Origin: Garcia nutans
Lineage: Eukaryota; Streptophyta; Magnoliopsida; Malpighiales; Euphorbiaceae
Direction: 5' to 3'
NCBI GenBank assembly: GCA_947685225.1
Contig: CANTUV010000032.1
Coordinates: forward strand, 25,427,501 to 25,491,500
DNA length: 64,000 nucleotides
A program made the position numbers and the translations under genes. The notes beneath the pieces were generated by a model. It had not been told where the DNA came from and searched no databases. It was given only the letters and a program-made list of their open reading frames with translations. Shown here piece by piece: positions 1 through 11,242 of this stretch (positions are counted from its first letter, which is position 1; the number at the start of each line of letters is the position of its first letter).

Positions 1-21
1 CTCAAACCCTAGCTTCTTTTT

Positions 22-30
22 CCTTTTATA
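22..30 (-). promoter_or_regulatory. Likely TATA box of the A1 3' LTR
   Basis: The minus strand reads TATAAAAGG here, about 45 bp downstream of the inverted-repeat array in element orientation. It is followed by CTAGGGTTTGAG. The same order (array, TATA-like box, TAGGGTTT) recurs in the A2 LTR and the isolated LTR at 34254-36298. Confidence 0.55.
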
Positions 31-72
31 TGAATCGTCCGTTTAAAATCCGCTGTGTGTTTAGTTCATGAG

Positions 73-490
73 GGACACGGCCAAGTCAGAAGTGACTTGG
101 CCGTGTTGGAGTGTATTGGAGGGACACGGCCACTGACTTGGCCGTGTCCCTTGCATGTGTTCACCTCTGTTGCTTTCCTTCTTTCTCTTCTTTGGTTGAG
201 TGACACGGCCAAGTCAAAGGTGACTTGGCCGTGTTGCACCATTTTGGAGGGACACGGCCACAAGACTTGGCCGTGTCCCTTGCCTGTGTCTGCCTCTGTG
301 AATTTTAAATCTTCTTTGCTTTGGATGCAGGTGAGACACGGCCAGGTTGGAGTGACTTGGCCGTGTCTGGGCTTCATTGGAGGGACACGGCCACTGACTT
401 GGCCGTGTCCCTTGAGTGTGTTCCTCTTTGTGACTTTGATCTTCAATTTAACTTGGTATGGGACACGGCCAGTGACTTGGCTGTGTCCTC
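73..490. repeat. Array of seven GACACGGCC/GGCCGTGTC inverted repeats in the A1 3' LTR
   Basis: Seven imperfect palindromes, each GACACGGCCA followed after a short loop by TGGCCGTGTC, begin near 73, 121, 199, 250, 332, 381 and 461. Spacing alternates between about 50 and about 80 bp, giving a higher-order unit of about 130 bp that contains one long-loop (about 38 bp) and one short-loop (about 30 bp) hairpin. In element orientation the array lies in U3, upstream of the TATA box at 22-30. The open frames here are periodic by-products of the repeat and not genes. Confidence 0.9.
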
Positions 491-780
491 TGCCTGTGTC
501 AGCCACTGCCCCTTTCTCCTTCAATTTGTTTCCTTGCCTGTTTTAACCTAATACAAAACTCAAAACAAACTTTAAACAAGAAGTAAATAGACAATAACCA
601 ACAAAACATAAACACAATACTAAAAACTAGATCAAAAATGACATAAACACTAAAAGAACTAAAACTACCAAAATTAATGAAAACACTAAACAAACCAATT
701 AAAACTAACAAAATACCTAAAGAAAACAATAATTATCATACTAAACAAGACACAAATCTATAACAAAAACTAATAAAACA

Positions 781-795
781 ACTACCCCACACTTG
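781..795 (-). other. A1 polypurine tract
   Basis: On the minus strand the sequence AAGTGTGGGGTAGT directly precedes the LTR start TGTTTTATT. The same motif flanks the A2 3' LTR at 14478-14491. Confidence 0.75.
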
Positions 796-2407
796 AAGCA
801 TTGCTTGTCCTCAAGCAAATTCACATGGCATAAATTAAAAACTCAACAACCTTAACTATAATTCCAGCATATAGATGAAATATTTTAAGAGTCAGACATA
901 AATAATTGCAATTTCCTTCAATCAAGGATTTTCTTAACTCATTCATTAATCCAAACATACAAATCTTATCTCTCATCTAAGCGTTTCACTCGATTTCAAA
1001 GGTAAATCACTCAAACCACTCATGAGTGCATACTGCCATAAACTTGCTTAATTATCCAATCTCCCTCATTGATTTTCTCAAGAAATAATCCGAAGGTCTT
1101 TTATTTGGATGCAATGGGGCTAAGGTGAAGGTGTGAGAAAAGACATTTAAGCTGGAGCATCAAGAAATGGAGTATCTAAATTAGACACTACTCTTGCTAA
1201 GGTACTCATAACTCCCTCAAATGGCATACTCACAATCCATTAATACTTCACATACTTGCATACTCAAAGAAAAATACACGAGCCGACATTCCTCTTTTGC
1301 AAACCAATGCTAGAACATATGTAAATTTTGTATACATATATATACTCTTTTATTTTCTTTTCTTTTCTTTTTTTTATTTATTTTCTCTTTTTCTTTTTCT
1401 TTTATTTTTATAATTATTTTTTTATATACATATATATACAAAATATAACATTGCATAAATCATCTAGCTTAAAATGTAGAGGAAAGGAATAATCAACTCT
1501 TAATCCAACACAATGTGCAAAGTATGCATTTCAAACCCAAATAGCAATACCATTTTTTTTTACTTACCCCACACTTTGAAATAAACTACCCTATTGTCAA
1601 ATCATAAAACTCCATTCCTTAATGCATAGGTATGATGATAATAAGAACATGTTAAGTTGAGAATTGTGTTGATCAAACAAGAAACAGTCAATGGCTCAAC
1701 TTGGCTCACTAAGGAAATCAATATTGAGGGAAGTCTTTTTAAGCTAAAGGGGCTAACCTAATTTGCCTTCCTCATTTTAAAACTTGAGATTAAATCATAA
1801 TGTGAGTTCAATTAGTATGCAAAAGCAAACTCTAGAGATGCAACATCATGAAGGTGCACACTTAAGAAAATAAATTCACTTGAAAATAATATCAAATTAT
1901 GAGGCTCAAAACTCACATAGGTGGGTTCACAAAGATTTATATGTCATTAATTGCAGAATGAGAAAATTGATCCTGAATGAATTCAAATGCTCATTTCTAT
2001 GCTAATACTAAAGTCTCAACTATAATGCTAAAATCACAGAAAAGACCAATAAGATTTCAACAATTATGCCATGCACAACAAACACAATAAGCAAAACAAG
2101 ACAAACAAAACAAAAAACAAAACAAAACAAAAATTAAAGGAAAGCTTAAAGAGTACCCCACACTTAAAATTTACATTGTCCTCAATGTAAAACAAGAATA
2201 ATAAATAAAAAGAGTCAAAGGACAACCTATCTTCCATCGTACCTGGTGAGGCAAAATCCTAGCTTTCCATCACAAACACAAAAGTTCAAAAACACAAGTA
2301 CAATATATAAAAATAAAATATCCAAATATAAAAATGTTAACATGAAAACAAAAACGAAAACTAAAAATAAAAATACACTAAACAAAATAAAACAAGGAAC
2401 TCAAAAT
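796..2407 (-). other. A1 non-coding region between the third ORF and the 3' LTR, with two extra polypurine-like motifs
   Basis: This stretch of about 1.6 kb has no coding frame. It aligns in the opposite orientation with 12920-14477 of A2, so it is a standing part of the family. It contains two further copies of the polypurine motif (TACCCCACACTT on the plus strand) at 1565-1576 and 2154-2165. An AT/CT-rich tract lies at about 1320-1440. Confidence 0.8.
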
Positions 2408-3528
2408 CTATGGAAAAGGCTGGCGTGAAGATGATGCAGCTGAGGGATGGAGACTCAAGATCTTCGCAAGGTTGCTATTAATCTGTTCCAACTGCTGCAA
2501 AACCTCAGCATGGTTATGGTCCACCTTGCCATCCAGTCGATCCACTTTACCCTCCAGGGCCTCAATCCTTAGAAATACCTCTTGATGTTCCGAGACCGGA
2601 GCATCCTCATCTAGGTCAAGAGAATCCGAGTCGGACTCCTCTTGGACCCGTGCTCTCTTCTGCCTGTCCCCCGATGCTGCAGGCTCATCTGAAGGCATCA
2701 CATAAGTCCCTCTCCTATGCACCACTATGTGCATCTTCTCAAGTGTAGCTAAATCCAAAGAGTCATTACCCGAAATTCTAGTCATGCGACTAGTACTCGG
2801 GTCAAAATCCTCAACAAGGGCTACTGCTAATGTGGTAACCAACCCCCCAACACAAATTGCCCCCTTTCTTTTGTTAGCCACAGAATAAAAAATATCGGCT
2901 AACCAATAGCCAGCACTAACATGCATTGCATTAAAAGCACAATCCAGGAAAAATAGTTCACTCACTTCAACCACACCCGGGCTCTCCTTCCGAGCAAAGA
3001 ATCCGCAAGCCATAAACCTATGCAAATATCTCAAAGCGGAATTTCTTAACTTAGATGCCTTGGCCGATTTGGCCACATAAGTACCCGAGCCTAAAGCTCC
3101 CCAAGCAAATTGTTGTTTAAATTCTTTGGGTACCGACCTTTCCCCGTGCTGATGAAAACCATATATATCATTTAACTAGTCAATATTGAGCACATAAGAT
3201 TTACCCAGCAATTTAAACATCAATCTAGTGCAGATTTTCTTATCATTTCATTCAACCTTGAGAGATGTCAAAAATTCTAAAGTAAGTTCCTCAAACTGCA
3301 AAGGTCTCAAGGTGACTAGAGTTTCCCATCTAAGAAATTGCACATATCGCTCAAATTAGTCATAATTTGCAAGGCATCAAGAGATTCATCGTTAACATAC
3401 CTTATCGGGAAAAAACCCCGAGCCAAAAGACTTGCTCTCTTCAAAGATAAAGTTGATGAAGAGGAAGAAACTCCTTCGATTGTAGGCCTTTTCGTCTTGC
3501 GGTGTGAAACAGTCTTAGTTCTCGGCAT
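2408..3528 (-). pseudogene. A1 third ORF (position of the env-like gene of Athila elements), degenerate
   Basis: Read from 3528 leftward, this starts with a basic MPRTK N-terminus and a serine-rich stretch, then LLARGFFP-RYVNDESLDAL, which matches the intact-start copy in A2 at 11818. Compared with A2 there is a one-base frameshift near 3338, then two in-frame stops between about 3165 and 3245, after which the frame is open from 3076 to the stop at 2408. The C-terminal part has a 15-16 residue hydrophobic run (GAICVGGLVTTLAVAL), an acidic serine-rich linker and a heptad-like end suggestive of a coiled coil. No signal peptide or clear membrane anchor is seen, so I do not call it an envelope protein. 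It resembles the plant transposon-associated proteins found at this position in Athila-type elements. Function unknown. Confidence 0.75.
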
Positions 3529-3781
3529 CCTTAGAAATCTGAAAATTCAAACCAAAACTTGATCAAATCAAAATTATATGAGAAAAGAAGAAGTTTAAGT
3601 GATTATCTCTAGTTTTGGTGAAGAAATTTGATGTTTAAAGGAAGATTTGGAGTTTTGAAATCAAAAACTATGGCTTTGGCGATACAGAGAGAGAGAGAGC
3701 GAGAAAGACGAAGAACAGGAGATTAGGGATTTAATGGAAAGAAACTGGGCCAAAATCGGGTTTTTAAAAGTCTAAAATTGA

Positions 3782-4034
3782 GGGACACGGCCGAGTTGGT
3801 GTGGACTTGGCCGTGTCCGTGTGTGAAATTGGAGAGACACGGCCAAGTCTAGGTGACACGGCCATGTCTAATGCAATTGGAGGGACACGGCCAGTGACTT
3901 GGCCATGTCCCTTGAGTGTGTTCGTCTCTGTGAGGAAAAGGTGCAAAATAAAAATCAAGAACAATTTTGATAAAGTCTTGGCCGTGTGTGACACGGCCAA
4001 GGGACACGGCCAAGTCCTTTGGCCGTGTCTCCTT
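3782..4034. repeat. GACACGGCC inverted-repeat cluster in the A1 spacer upstream of the third ORF
   Basis: The same inverted motif as in the LTR occurs at least four times here, including an exact GACACGGCCAGTGAC at 3884-3898. In element orientation it lies between integrase and the third ORF, 250-500 bp upstream of that ORF. A remnant of the equivalent spacer is at 11531-11563 in A2. Confidence 0.85.
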
Positions 4035-4289
4035 TTGCCACTTTTTAACTTTAACTTTTTTTTTATATCACCAAATATTAAAGATTTTGCAAACCTTCTT
4101 CTTCAAACACCTTGAAACACAAAATAAAGAAAAACTGATCAAAGCACCAATTCCATTTATTTAGACTGAACAAAAAAAATCAAAACTTGCTAAAATTAAA
4201 ATTACAACTATCAAAAATAAATGCAAACCGATGGGTTGCCTCCCATTAAGCGCTTCTTTAATGTCATATAGCTAGACATCATGCAAGGC
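4035..4289 (-). other. A1 spacer downstream of integrase
   Basis: AT-rich, no frame or repeat seen. Confidence 0.6.
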
Positions 4290-6245
4290 CTAGGGATCAT
4301 GAATCAAAGTGTTGTCAATGACCCTCACTTGCTGATATCCTTCATTGTATGGCTTAACTCTCTGTCCATTCACTTTAAAAGTCTCACTTGTTCGAGAGTT
4401 AAGTAATTCAATGGCGCCAGAAGGATACACTTGAGTTATCTCGAAAGGACCACTCCATCGAGACTTGAGTTTACCTGGAAAAAGACGGAGTCATGAGTTA
4501 AAAAGTAAAACCTTCATACCTGGACTCAATGTCTTTCGCACTATAATTCTGTCATGAAGTGCTTTAGTGCGATCCTTGTAAATTCTCGAGCTCTCATACG
4601 CCTCATTTCTCAACTCATCTAACTCTGAAATTTGCAGAAATCGTTCTCTCTTCGCTTTGTCCAAGTCCAAATTCAGAGTCTTGATTGCCCAATATGCTCT
4701 GTGCTCTAACTCCACTGGTAAGTGACAAGCTTTTCCAAAAACCAATCAGTATGGACTCATACCAAGAGGAGTTTTGAAAGCAGTCCGATATGCCCATAGT
4801 GCATCATGCAATCTGTTTGCCCAATCCTTCCTTGATGTGTTGACTGTTTTCTCCAGAATTCCCTTAATCTGCTTGTTGGATGTTTCCACTTGTCCAGAAG
4901 TCTGTGGATGATATGGGGTTGCCACTTTGTGCTTAACACCAGATTTGTGCATTAACTTCTCAAAAAGCCTGTTGCAAAAATGGCTCCCCCCATCACTGAC
5001 TATCACCCTTGGCATACCAAATCTGCTAAGAATATTTTCCTTCACAAATTTAACAACTACATTAGCATCATTAGTACGGGAGGGGATTGCCTCCACCCAT
5101 TTGGACACATAATCAACAGCAACTAAAATATACTCATATCCAAAAGACTTGGGGAAAGGACCCATAAAGTCCATTCCCCACACATCAAACAGTTCAACAA
5201 CAATATATGATTGAAGGGGCATTTCATTCCTCCTCCCAATGTTACCTACTCTTTGACAAAGGTCACAGTGCTTACAATACTCTTGAGCATCTTTAAATAA
5301 AGTAGGCCAGTAAAAACCACTTTGTAGCACCTTTTCTGCAGTCTTTCTTCCTCCAAAATGACCCCCACAGTGAAGATCATGACAAAATTGAAGAACACTC
5401 AGTTGTTCTTCCTCAGATACACACCTACGAACTATATCATCTTTGCAAATCTGGAATAGATAAGGTTCATCCCAAAAATAAAACTTACTCAAGTGTAAAA
5501 ACCTTTTCTTTTCCTGAAATGACATGTTAGTACGCAAAATACCACACGCCAGATAGTTAGCAATATCTGGAAACCAAGATGCATCAAATACCACAAAAAG
5601 CTGCTCATCAGGAAATGCTTCTAAATTTTTATGAATGTCATCAAATGCAAGATTTTCAATAAAGAAGGGCAATCTGGATAAATGATCAGCAACAACATTC
5701 TCACTACCCTTAGTATCCTTGATTTGGAAATCAAATTCTTGCAATAACAACACCCATCTAATTAAGTGCGGTTTAGCATGTTGTTTTGTTAACAGATATT
5801 TAAGAGCTGCATGGTCAGAATGCACAATAATTTTTGACCCAATTAAATAAGCTCTAAATTTGTCTAAAATAAAAACAACAGCTAACATTTCCTTTTCAGT
5901 TGTGGTGTAATTCATTTGTGCACTATTCAGGGTCAAACTGGCATAATATATTACTCTCAAGTATTTATCAATCCTTTGCCCAAGAACAGCTCCTACTGCA
6001 TGATTAGAGGCATCACACATGATTTCAAAAGGTAAAGACCAAACAGGAGCTACAATCACTGGTGCACTAGTCAATTTTTCCTTAAGGGAATTAAAAGCTT
6101 GCATGCATTGTGCTGTAAATTCAAATGGAACATCTTTCCCTAGCAAATGGCACAATGGTTGGCTTATTTTGGAAAAATCCTTAATAAACCTCCTGTAAAA
6201 TCCTGCATGCCCTAGGAAACTTCTTATTCCCTTAACAGAGGTAGT
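4290..6245 (-). pseudogene. A1 pol, 3' half: RNase H and integrase
   Basis: The RNase H domain shows a CDAS motif and later SDHAALKYLL and ADHLSRL. It is followed by the integrase HHCC zinc region (HDLHCGGHFGG ... CKHCDLC) and the catalytic core with D (WGMDFMG), D (VSDGGSHF) and E (TSGQVE). The segment is out of frame with the upstream reverse transcriptase because of an indel in a C-run near 6235-6248. Two nonsense codons interrupt the integrase C-terminus, at 4746-4748 and 4491-4493 (both TGA where arginine is expected). The frame ends at a TAG at 4290-4292. No chromodomain is seen, as expected for Athila. Confidence 0.92.
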
Positions 6246-8542
6246 GGGGGTAATTTAGCAATCAATTCAATTTTAGCCTTATCCACCTCAATCCCTTTAC
6301 TTGACACCACATGACCTAAGACAATGCCTTGTGTAACCATAAAATGACTCTTTTCCCAACTTAAAGTGAGGTTACATTCAATGCATCTCTCAAGCACACG
6401 AACAAGTTTATTGAGGCAATTATCAAAAGAATTACCAAAAACAGAAAAATCATCCATAAATACCTCAATAAAATCATCTATCATATCTGAGAAGACAGAC
6501 ATCATGCATCTCTGAAAAGTTGCAGGTGCATTGCACAATCCAAAGGGCATACGTCGAAATGCATAAGTCCCAAAAGGGCAAGTAAAGGTTGTCTTGGACT
6601 GATCCTCTGGAGCTATTGGCAACTGATAATAACATGAAAGGCCATCCAGAAAACAATGATGTGAGTGTCCAGAAAGTTTATCTAACATCTCATCAATAAA
6701 AGGAAGAGGGAAATGATCTTTCTTTGTAGCATTGTTCAACTTCCTATAATCGATGCACATTCTCCACCCAGTAGTAGTCCTAGTAGGAACCAATTCATTA
6801 TTCTCATTTCTCACCACAGTGATTCCAGATTTCTTAGGAACTACATGTACTGGGCTCACGCACTCACTATTAGCAATTGGATAAATTACTCCTTCATCCA
6901 GCAATTTGAGCACTTCCTTCTTAACCACTTCACTCATATTTGGGTTAAGTCGCCTTTGGGTCTCCTTTACAGGTTTAGCTCCCTCTTCTAAAGTGATTCT
7001 ATGCATGCACATTGAAGGGCTAATACCCTTGATGTCACTCAATCCCCAGCCTATTGCTCTCTTTAATCTTTTAAGCTCACTCACCAACCTCATCTCCTCC
7101 CCTTCACTAAGTTCACTAGATATTATCACAGGTAAAGTGTTGTGATCTCCTAAAAACACATATTTCAGGTTCTTAGGCAACTCTTTCAGCTCTAACTCTA
7201 GTGAGGGGTTCTTCTCTTCTTTTTGAATGGAGGGAAGCTCACAAACTGGGTCCTCTTTAAGTTCCTCTACTTCAGCACTTCCTAAGGTCTCAAGACAACT
7301 GGTTATTTCTGCATCAAAAATTTCCAAATCACTATCCAAAGTCAATGCCAGCTCCAATTTATCAGAGGAACCTGTCTGCAAGAAAACATCTGAGACAACT
7401 GCATCAACACAATCAATGAAAGAACAATCCTCATATAAAGCAGTTGTAGGAATAGGAGAAGTGTTAAAAATAGAAAATTCCACAGTTTGTCCCAAAACAG
7501 TCATTGATAATTTTCCATTCTTAACATCTATCAAAGTGTTGGTAGTTGCCATAAAAGGCCTACCCAGCAGAATGGTGTGTGCAGATGGTGAAGAATTACC
7601 TACTTCCATGTCAAGAACAATGAAATCCACAGGTACTATCAAACCACCAACTTTAACTAACACATCTTCTATAACCCCTTTCGGGAATCTAAGAGATCTA
7701 TCAGCTAATTGCAACACCATTTTTGTTGGTTTAAGTTCCCCTAATTCCAAATCAAGATAAACAGAATAAGGCATTAAATTCACACTAGCTCCTAAATCAC
7801 ACATGCCATCAGTACCTTTTCCATTCCCCATAGTAATTTGAATAATAAAGCTTCCAGGATCCTTTAGCTTAGGAGGTAGTTTATGCTGCAATACAGCACT
7901 AGCTACCTCAGAAACTATCACCTTTTCATTCGGCTCATACCTCTTTTTCTTGGTATTCAGTTCTTTGAAGAATTTAGCATAAGCCGGCATGTTCTTAATT
8001 GCTTCAAGTAAGGGTAAGTTAATACTTACCTTAGACAGCATGTTGAAGATATCTGAAAATTGCTTATCTTTTTTATCATCCTTCAACCTGCTGGGGAATG
8101 GTATAGGTGGCCGATATGGATTGCTTGCCTTGTGCAAATCTGCTGTAGGGGACTTCTCCATTGATCTTTCTTTAGCACCTTTGTTCTCTAGTTCTCCTTC
8201 CTTTTTATTCTCTTGCTCACCTGCATTCACAGAATTATTTTCAACATTGTTATTAATTACCTTGCCACTCCTAAGAACAGTCACTGATTGTGCCTGCTCA
8301 GGTTGACTTGGGAACTTCCCCTTTTGTTGAATCTGCATCTGTTGTGCAAGTTGCCCCACTTGGGTCTCCACCTTCTTAAAAGATGCTTCTAGTGAGTCCA
8401 GCCTCTTGTTGTTCATCTCTTGATTTTTAGCACTGACTTGGATAAAAGCCTGTAAACTTTCCTCTAAACTCTCTCTCTTAGGCTGACCTTGATTTGAGGA
8501 TTGGCCCTGCTGTTGGTTCTGTCTCTGAAGCAAATGGAAAGG
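6224..8542 (-). pseudogene. A1 pol, 5' half: linker, aspartic protease and reverse transcriptase
   Basis: This is the same frame as gag, separated from it by a single TAG at 8543-8545. A glutamine-rich linker is followed by a retropepsin-like domain with the motif DLGAS (7784-7798). The reverse transcriptase follows, with WRMCIDYRKLN, MPFGLCNAPATFQRCM and the catalytic FMDD (about 6449-6460). The usual FLDGYSGYNQI-type motif is changed to FLDGLSCYYQL, a sign of decay. The frame ends at 6224 through the frameshift described for the 3' half of pol. Gag and pol were probably one continuous ORF in the active ancestor. Confidence 0.92.
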
Positions 8543-9664
8543 CTATTGAGCATTATTTGTTGTCCAGGAAAAATTGGGGTGACTCCTCCAACTAGGATTG
8601 TAAGTGTTGGAGTAAGGATCATTCCTTGCTCTTGGTTGAAATCCCCCCATAGCATTAACTTGCTCAGCTTCATTCCCAAAAGATTCATATGCAGAGGGGC
8701 ATATATTTGCTCCATGCCCAAATGTCCCACAGATTCCACACACTTCTTGAGTAGATGAAGAAATATTGTTCTTCATGTTTAGCATCTGAACCTGCCTTGT
8801 CAACTCAGCTATTTGACTAACCATTTCAGTATTGGCTTCCAATTGATTCACCCCTTTACTTCTTCCCCTTACACTCTTTTCTTGAGAATTAGCTCCCAAC
8901 ATCTCAAAGATCTCATAAGTCTCATCAGCTGTCTTTTCTCCCATGGCTCCCCCAGCTGCATTGTCAACAGTGTTCTGAAATTGTTGGGTGAGACCATCAT
9001 AGAAAAACTGATTAAGGAGTTGAAGTGGGTAGTGATAATGCGGACACTGGATCAATAGCATCTTAAATCTGTCCCAAGCCTCATGAAATGGCTCTCCTTC
9101 AAATTGAGAGAATGTAGCAATCTTCCCTCTCAACTCAGCTGTCTTTTGGTGTGAATAGAACTTGCCCATGAACTTGTTATAAACTTGCTCCCAAGTTGTC
9201 AGTGAATTTTTAGGCAACATCATGAGCCAGCTTTTTGCCCTATCCTTCAAAGTATAAGGGAAACATCTCATCCTCAACTGATCTTCTGTTAGTCCTCCCA
9301 AAGGAAAAGTGTTGAGGGTGGAGTAGAAATCCCGAATAAAGTTCAAAGGATCTTCATTTGGAACTCCATAGAATGATGGCAGCATGTTGTAGTGAATGTT
9401 CTTCAACTCATAGTTCCTTGCTGCATCTGTCAACCTTATACAAGATGCGGAAGTCCCAATGACAGGTCTAGCAAAATCTCTCATGGTTCTTTGTCTTTCT
9501 TCAGCCATTTTAACTGATTGTGCAGAATTTGACTCAAATTCAGAAGTGTCCTCCTCTGTATCAAATCCGGTGTAGAGCTCAAACTCTTCTATACTCCTTT
9601 TCACTCTCTGAATTTCTGGAATGAATGGATGTAGCTCTCCTTCGAGTGATCTCCTGCCTTGCAT
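8543..9664 (-). CDS. A1 gag (capsid and nucleocapsid), 373 residues
   Basis: This encodes the structural polyprotein that would package element RNA in cytoplasmic particles. A capsid-like retrotransposon gag domain spans roughly residues 95-235 (around NEDPLNFIRDFYSTL and KSWLMMLP). A CX2CX4HX4C zinc knuckle (CGICGTFGHGANIC) follows near residues 308-322. The methionine at 9664 lies about 140 nt downstream of the 5' LTR, a plausible leader length. The frame stops at TAG 8543-8545 and continues open on the other side for a further 770 codons. The stop is therefore probably a CAG-to-TAG mutation, although a leaky stop cannot be excluded. Confidence 0.9.
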   Translation of the reverse strand: MQGRRSLEGELHPFIPEIQRVKRSIEEFELYTGFDTEEDTSEFESNSAQSVKMAEERQRTMRDFARPVIGTSASCIRLTDAARNYELKNIHYNMLPSFYGVPNEDPLNFIRDFYSTLNTFPLGGLTEDQLRMRCFPYTLKDRAKSWLMMLPKNSLTTWEQVYNKFMGKFYSHQKTAELRGKIATFSQFEGEPFHEAWDRFKMLLIQCPHYHYPLQLLNQFFYDGLTQQFQNTVDNAAGGAMGEKTADETYEIFEMLGANSQEKSVRGRSKGVNQLEANTEMVSQIAELTRQVQMLNMKNNISSSTQEVCGICGTFGHGANICPSAYESFGNEAEQVNAMGGFQPRARNDPYSNTYNPSWRSHPNFSWTTNNAQ

Positions 9665-9783
9665 AAACAGAAATTTTCTAGAAAAAAGAAATAATTAAAA
9701 GCAAAAGACAAAATAAAATAAAATGAAAATAGTGAAAAATAATCTAAAATATTTTTTTTAATAAACAATTACGCCAATTAGCC

Positions 9784-9803
9784 TCCCCGACAGCGGCGGC
9801 AAA
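9784..9803 (-). other. A1 primer-binding region
   Basis: On the minus strand, a few bases after the LTR end, the sequence GCCGCCGCTGTCGGGG resembles a mutated form of the primer-binding site used by Athila elements, which pairs with a tRNA 3' end (tRNA-Asp type from memory). Several bases differ, so the tRNA assignment is tentative. Confidence 0.5.
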
Positions 9804-10773
9804 AACTTATTGCGCTCAAATTAACTCTACCATAAAGCGTCACTCGCAAGTATACGAGGTAGCTGTAGCAAAGTGATCACCCCAAGGTCGTCTCACAAGG
9901 AAGCTAAAGTGACTAATTGATTATCAGATTTTAAATAACAAGTAATGAAGAAATTAAAATTGCTAACAATTAAAGAAAACAGATTGATTAAAGTTTAAAA
10001 CAAATAAAAGCAAATTGAATTGATGATTTGATTCACTTAATAGAATGGTCTAGGGTTTGCACTTCTCTACTACTGATATGTATGAATGGTTATTCCACTT
10101 AACTAATTTAATTTCAAAGATTAAATCTCAAACAACTTAATTAATTGAGTCAAGGAAATAAGCTCTCGCATTCAAACCTCTTACAACTAATCTTGTTATA
10201 ATTGAAATAATCTTTTTAATAGGTTATATCTCTAATTCACCTAAGTCCTTAATTGAATTGTTCCAGCATTAGACTTCATCTCTCAATCCATCATCTAATA
10301 CCTAAAACACACAATTGGTGGCCAATCAATTATATGTTAACAATATTTCATTCAATCAAGGCTAAAGAAATTATTAGCTAAGAGAATAACCAATTCACAC
10401 AATCATAGCAGATCCATACAAACCCTAGACTAGATCAAATTAGTTCATAATGCAATCAAACATATTCATCTCATTAATGTTCAAAGGAATCACAATAGAC
10501 ATGATAATATCCATTAATACAATTTCAATGAAAATAAAGAGAATAAGTTCGAGAACAAAACCAAGTTACAAACTCCTTGAAGTTTCTGAATAATCTCTTG
10601 TTCAATCTTGCAAGAAGGATGTCTCGTTGGCTAGAACAAATCTAATCTAAGCTAGTTTTGATCCAAAGTGTAATTAAAATCAAAGAAAAACAAAGTTAAC
10701 AAAACCCTAATCTCTTTGACGGCACTATTCTCTCTCCAAATTGCCAACCGTCCTCAAACCCTAGCTTCTTTTT

Positions 10774-10782
10774 CCTTTTATA
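10774..10782 (-). promoter_or_regulatory. Likely TATA box of the A1 5' LTR
   Basis: TATAAAAGG on the minus strand, about 45 bp downstream of the inverted-repeat array in transcription direction, followed by CTAGGGTTTGAGG. This would drive the genomic RNA of A1. Confidence 0.55.
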
Positions 10783-10824
10783 TGAATCGTCCGTTTAAAA
10801 TCCGCTATGTGTTTAGTTCATGAG

Positions 10825-11242
10825 GGACACGGCCAAGTCAGAAGTGACTTGGCCGTGTTGGAGTGTATTGGAGGGACACGGCCACTGACTTGGCCATGTC
10901 CCTTGCATGTGTTCACCTCTATTGCTTTCCTTCTTTCTCTTCTTTGGTTGAGTGACACGGCCAAGTCAGAGGTGACTTGGCCGTGTTGCACCATTTTGGA
11001 GGGACACGACCACAAGACTTGGCCGTGTCCCTTGCCTGTGTCTGACTCTATGAATTTTAAATCTTCTTTGCTTTGGATGCAGGTGAGACACGGCCAGGTT
11101 GGAGTGACTTGGCCGTGTCTGGGCTTCATTGGAGGGACACGGCCACTGACTTAGCTGTGTCCCTTGAGTGTGTTCCTCTCTGTGACTTTGATCTTCAATT
11201 TAACTTGGTATGGGACACGGCCAGTGACTTGGCTGTGTCCTC
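10825..11242. repeat. Array of seven GACACGGCC inverted repeats in the A1 5' LTR
   Basis: Same number, order and alternating spacing as at 73-490, with a few extra transitions in the motif arms. It includes an exact GACACGGCCAGTGAC at 11214-11228. Confidence 0.9.

Larger units (their letters stand above)
1..780 (-). repeat. A1 3' LTR, partial (cut by the window edge)
   Basis: Positions 1-780 align with 10753-11530 almost base for base. The similarity stops abruptly after TAATAAAACA at 780, followed on the internal side by the polypurine tract. Only the U3 part and the promoter are in view; about 940 bp of this LTR are missing to the left if it equals its partner in length. Confidence 0.93.

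Noticed and set aside
73..490. CRISPR-like array of short repeats and spacers
   Set aside because: Repeats are inverted pairs inside a plant LTR, spacers are related to each other, no cas genes are present, and the genome is a plant.
55..551. Open frames of up to 163 codons across the LTR array (also near 10807-11303, 14726-15227, 35683-36192 and 33755-34101)
   Set aside because: The translations are periodic products of the GACACGGCC tandem repeat, occur on both strands, and lie in LTRs.
2408..3528. Envelope gene, implying an endogenous retrovirus
   Set aside because: No signal peptide, no convincing transmembrane anchor and no fusion-peptide pattern; position alone is not enough.
7227..7760. 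Plus-strand 177-codon frame opposite pol
   Set aside because: It is the antisense shadow of the A1 protease/linker region, which has clear domain motifs on the minus strand.
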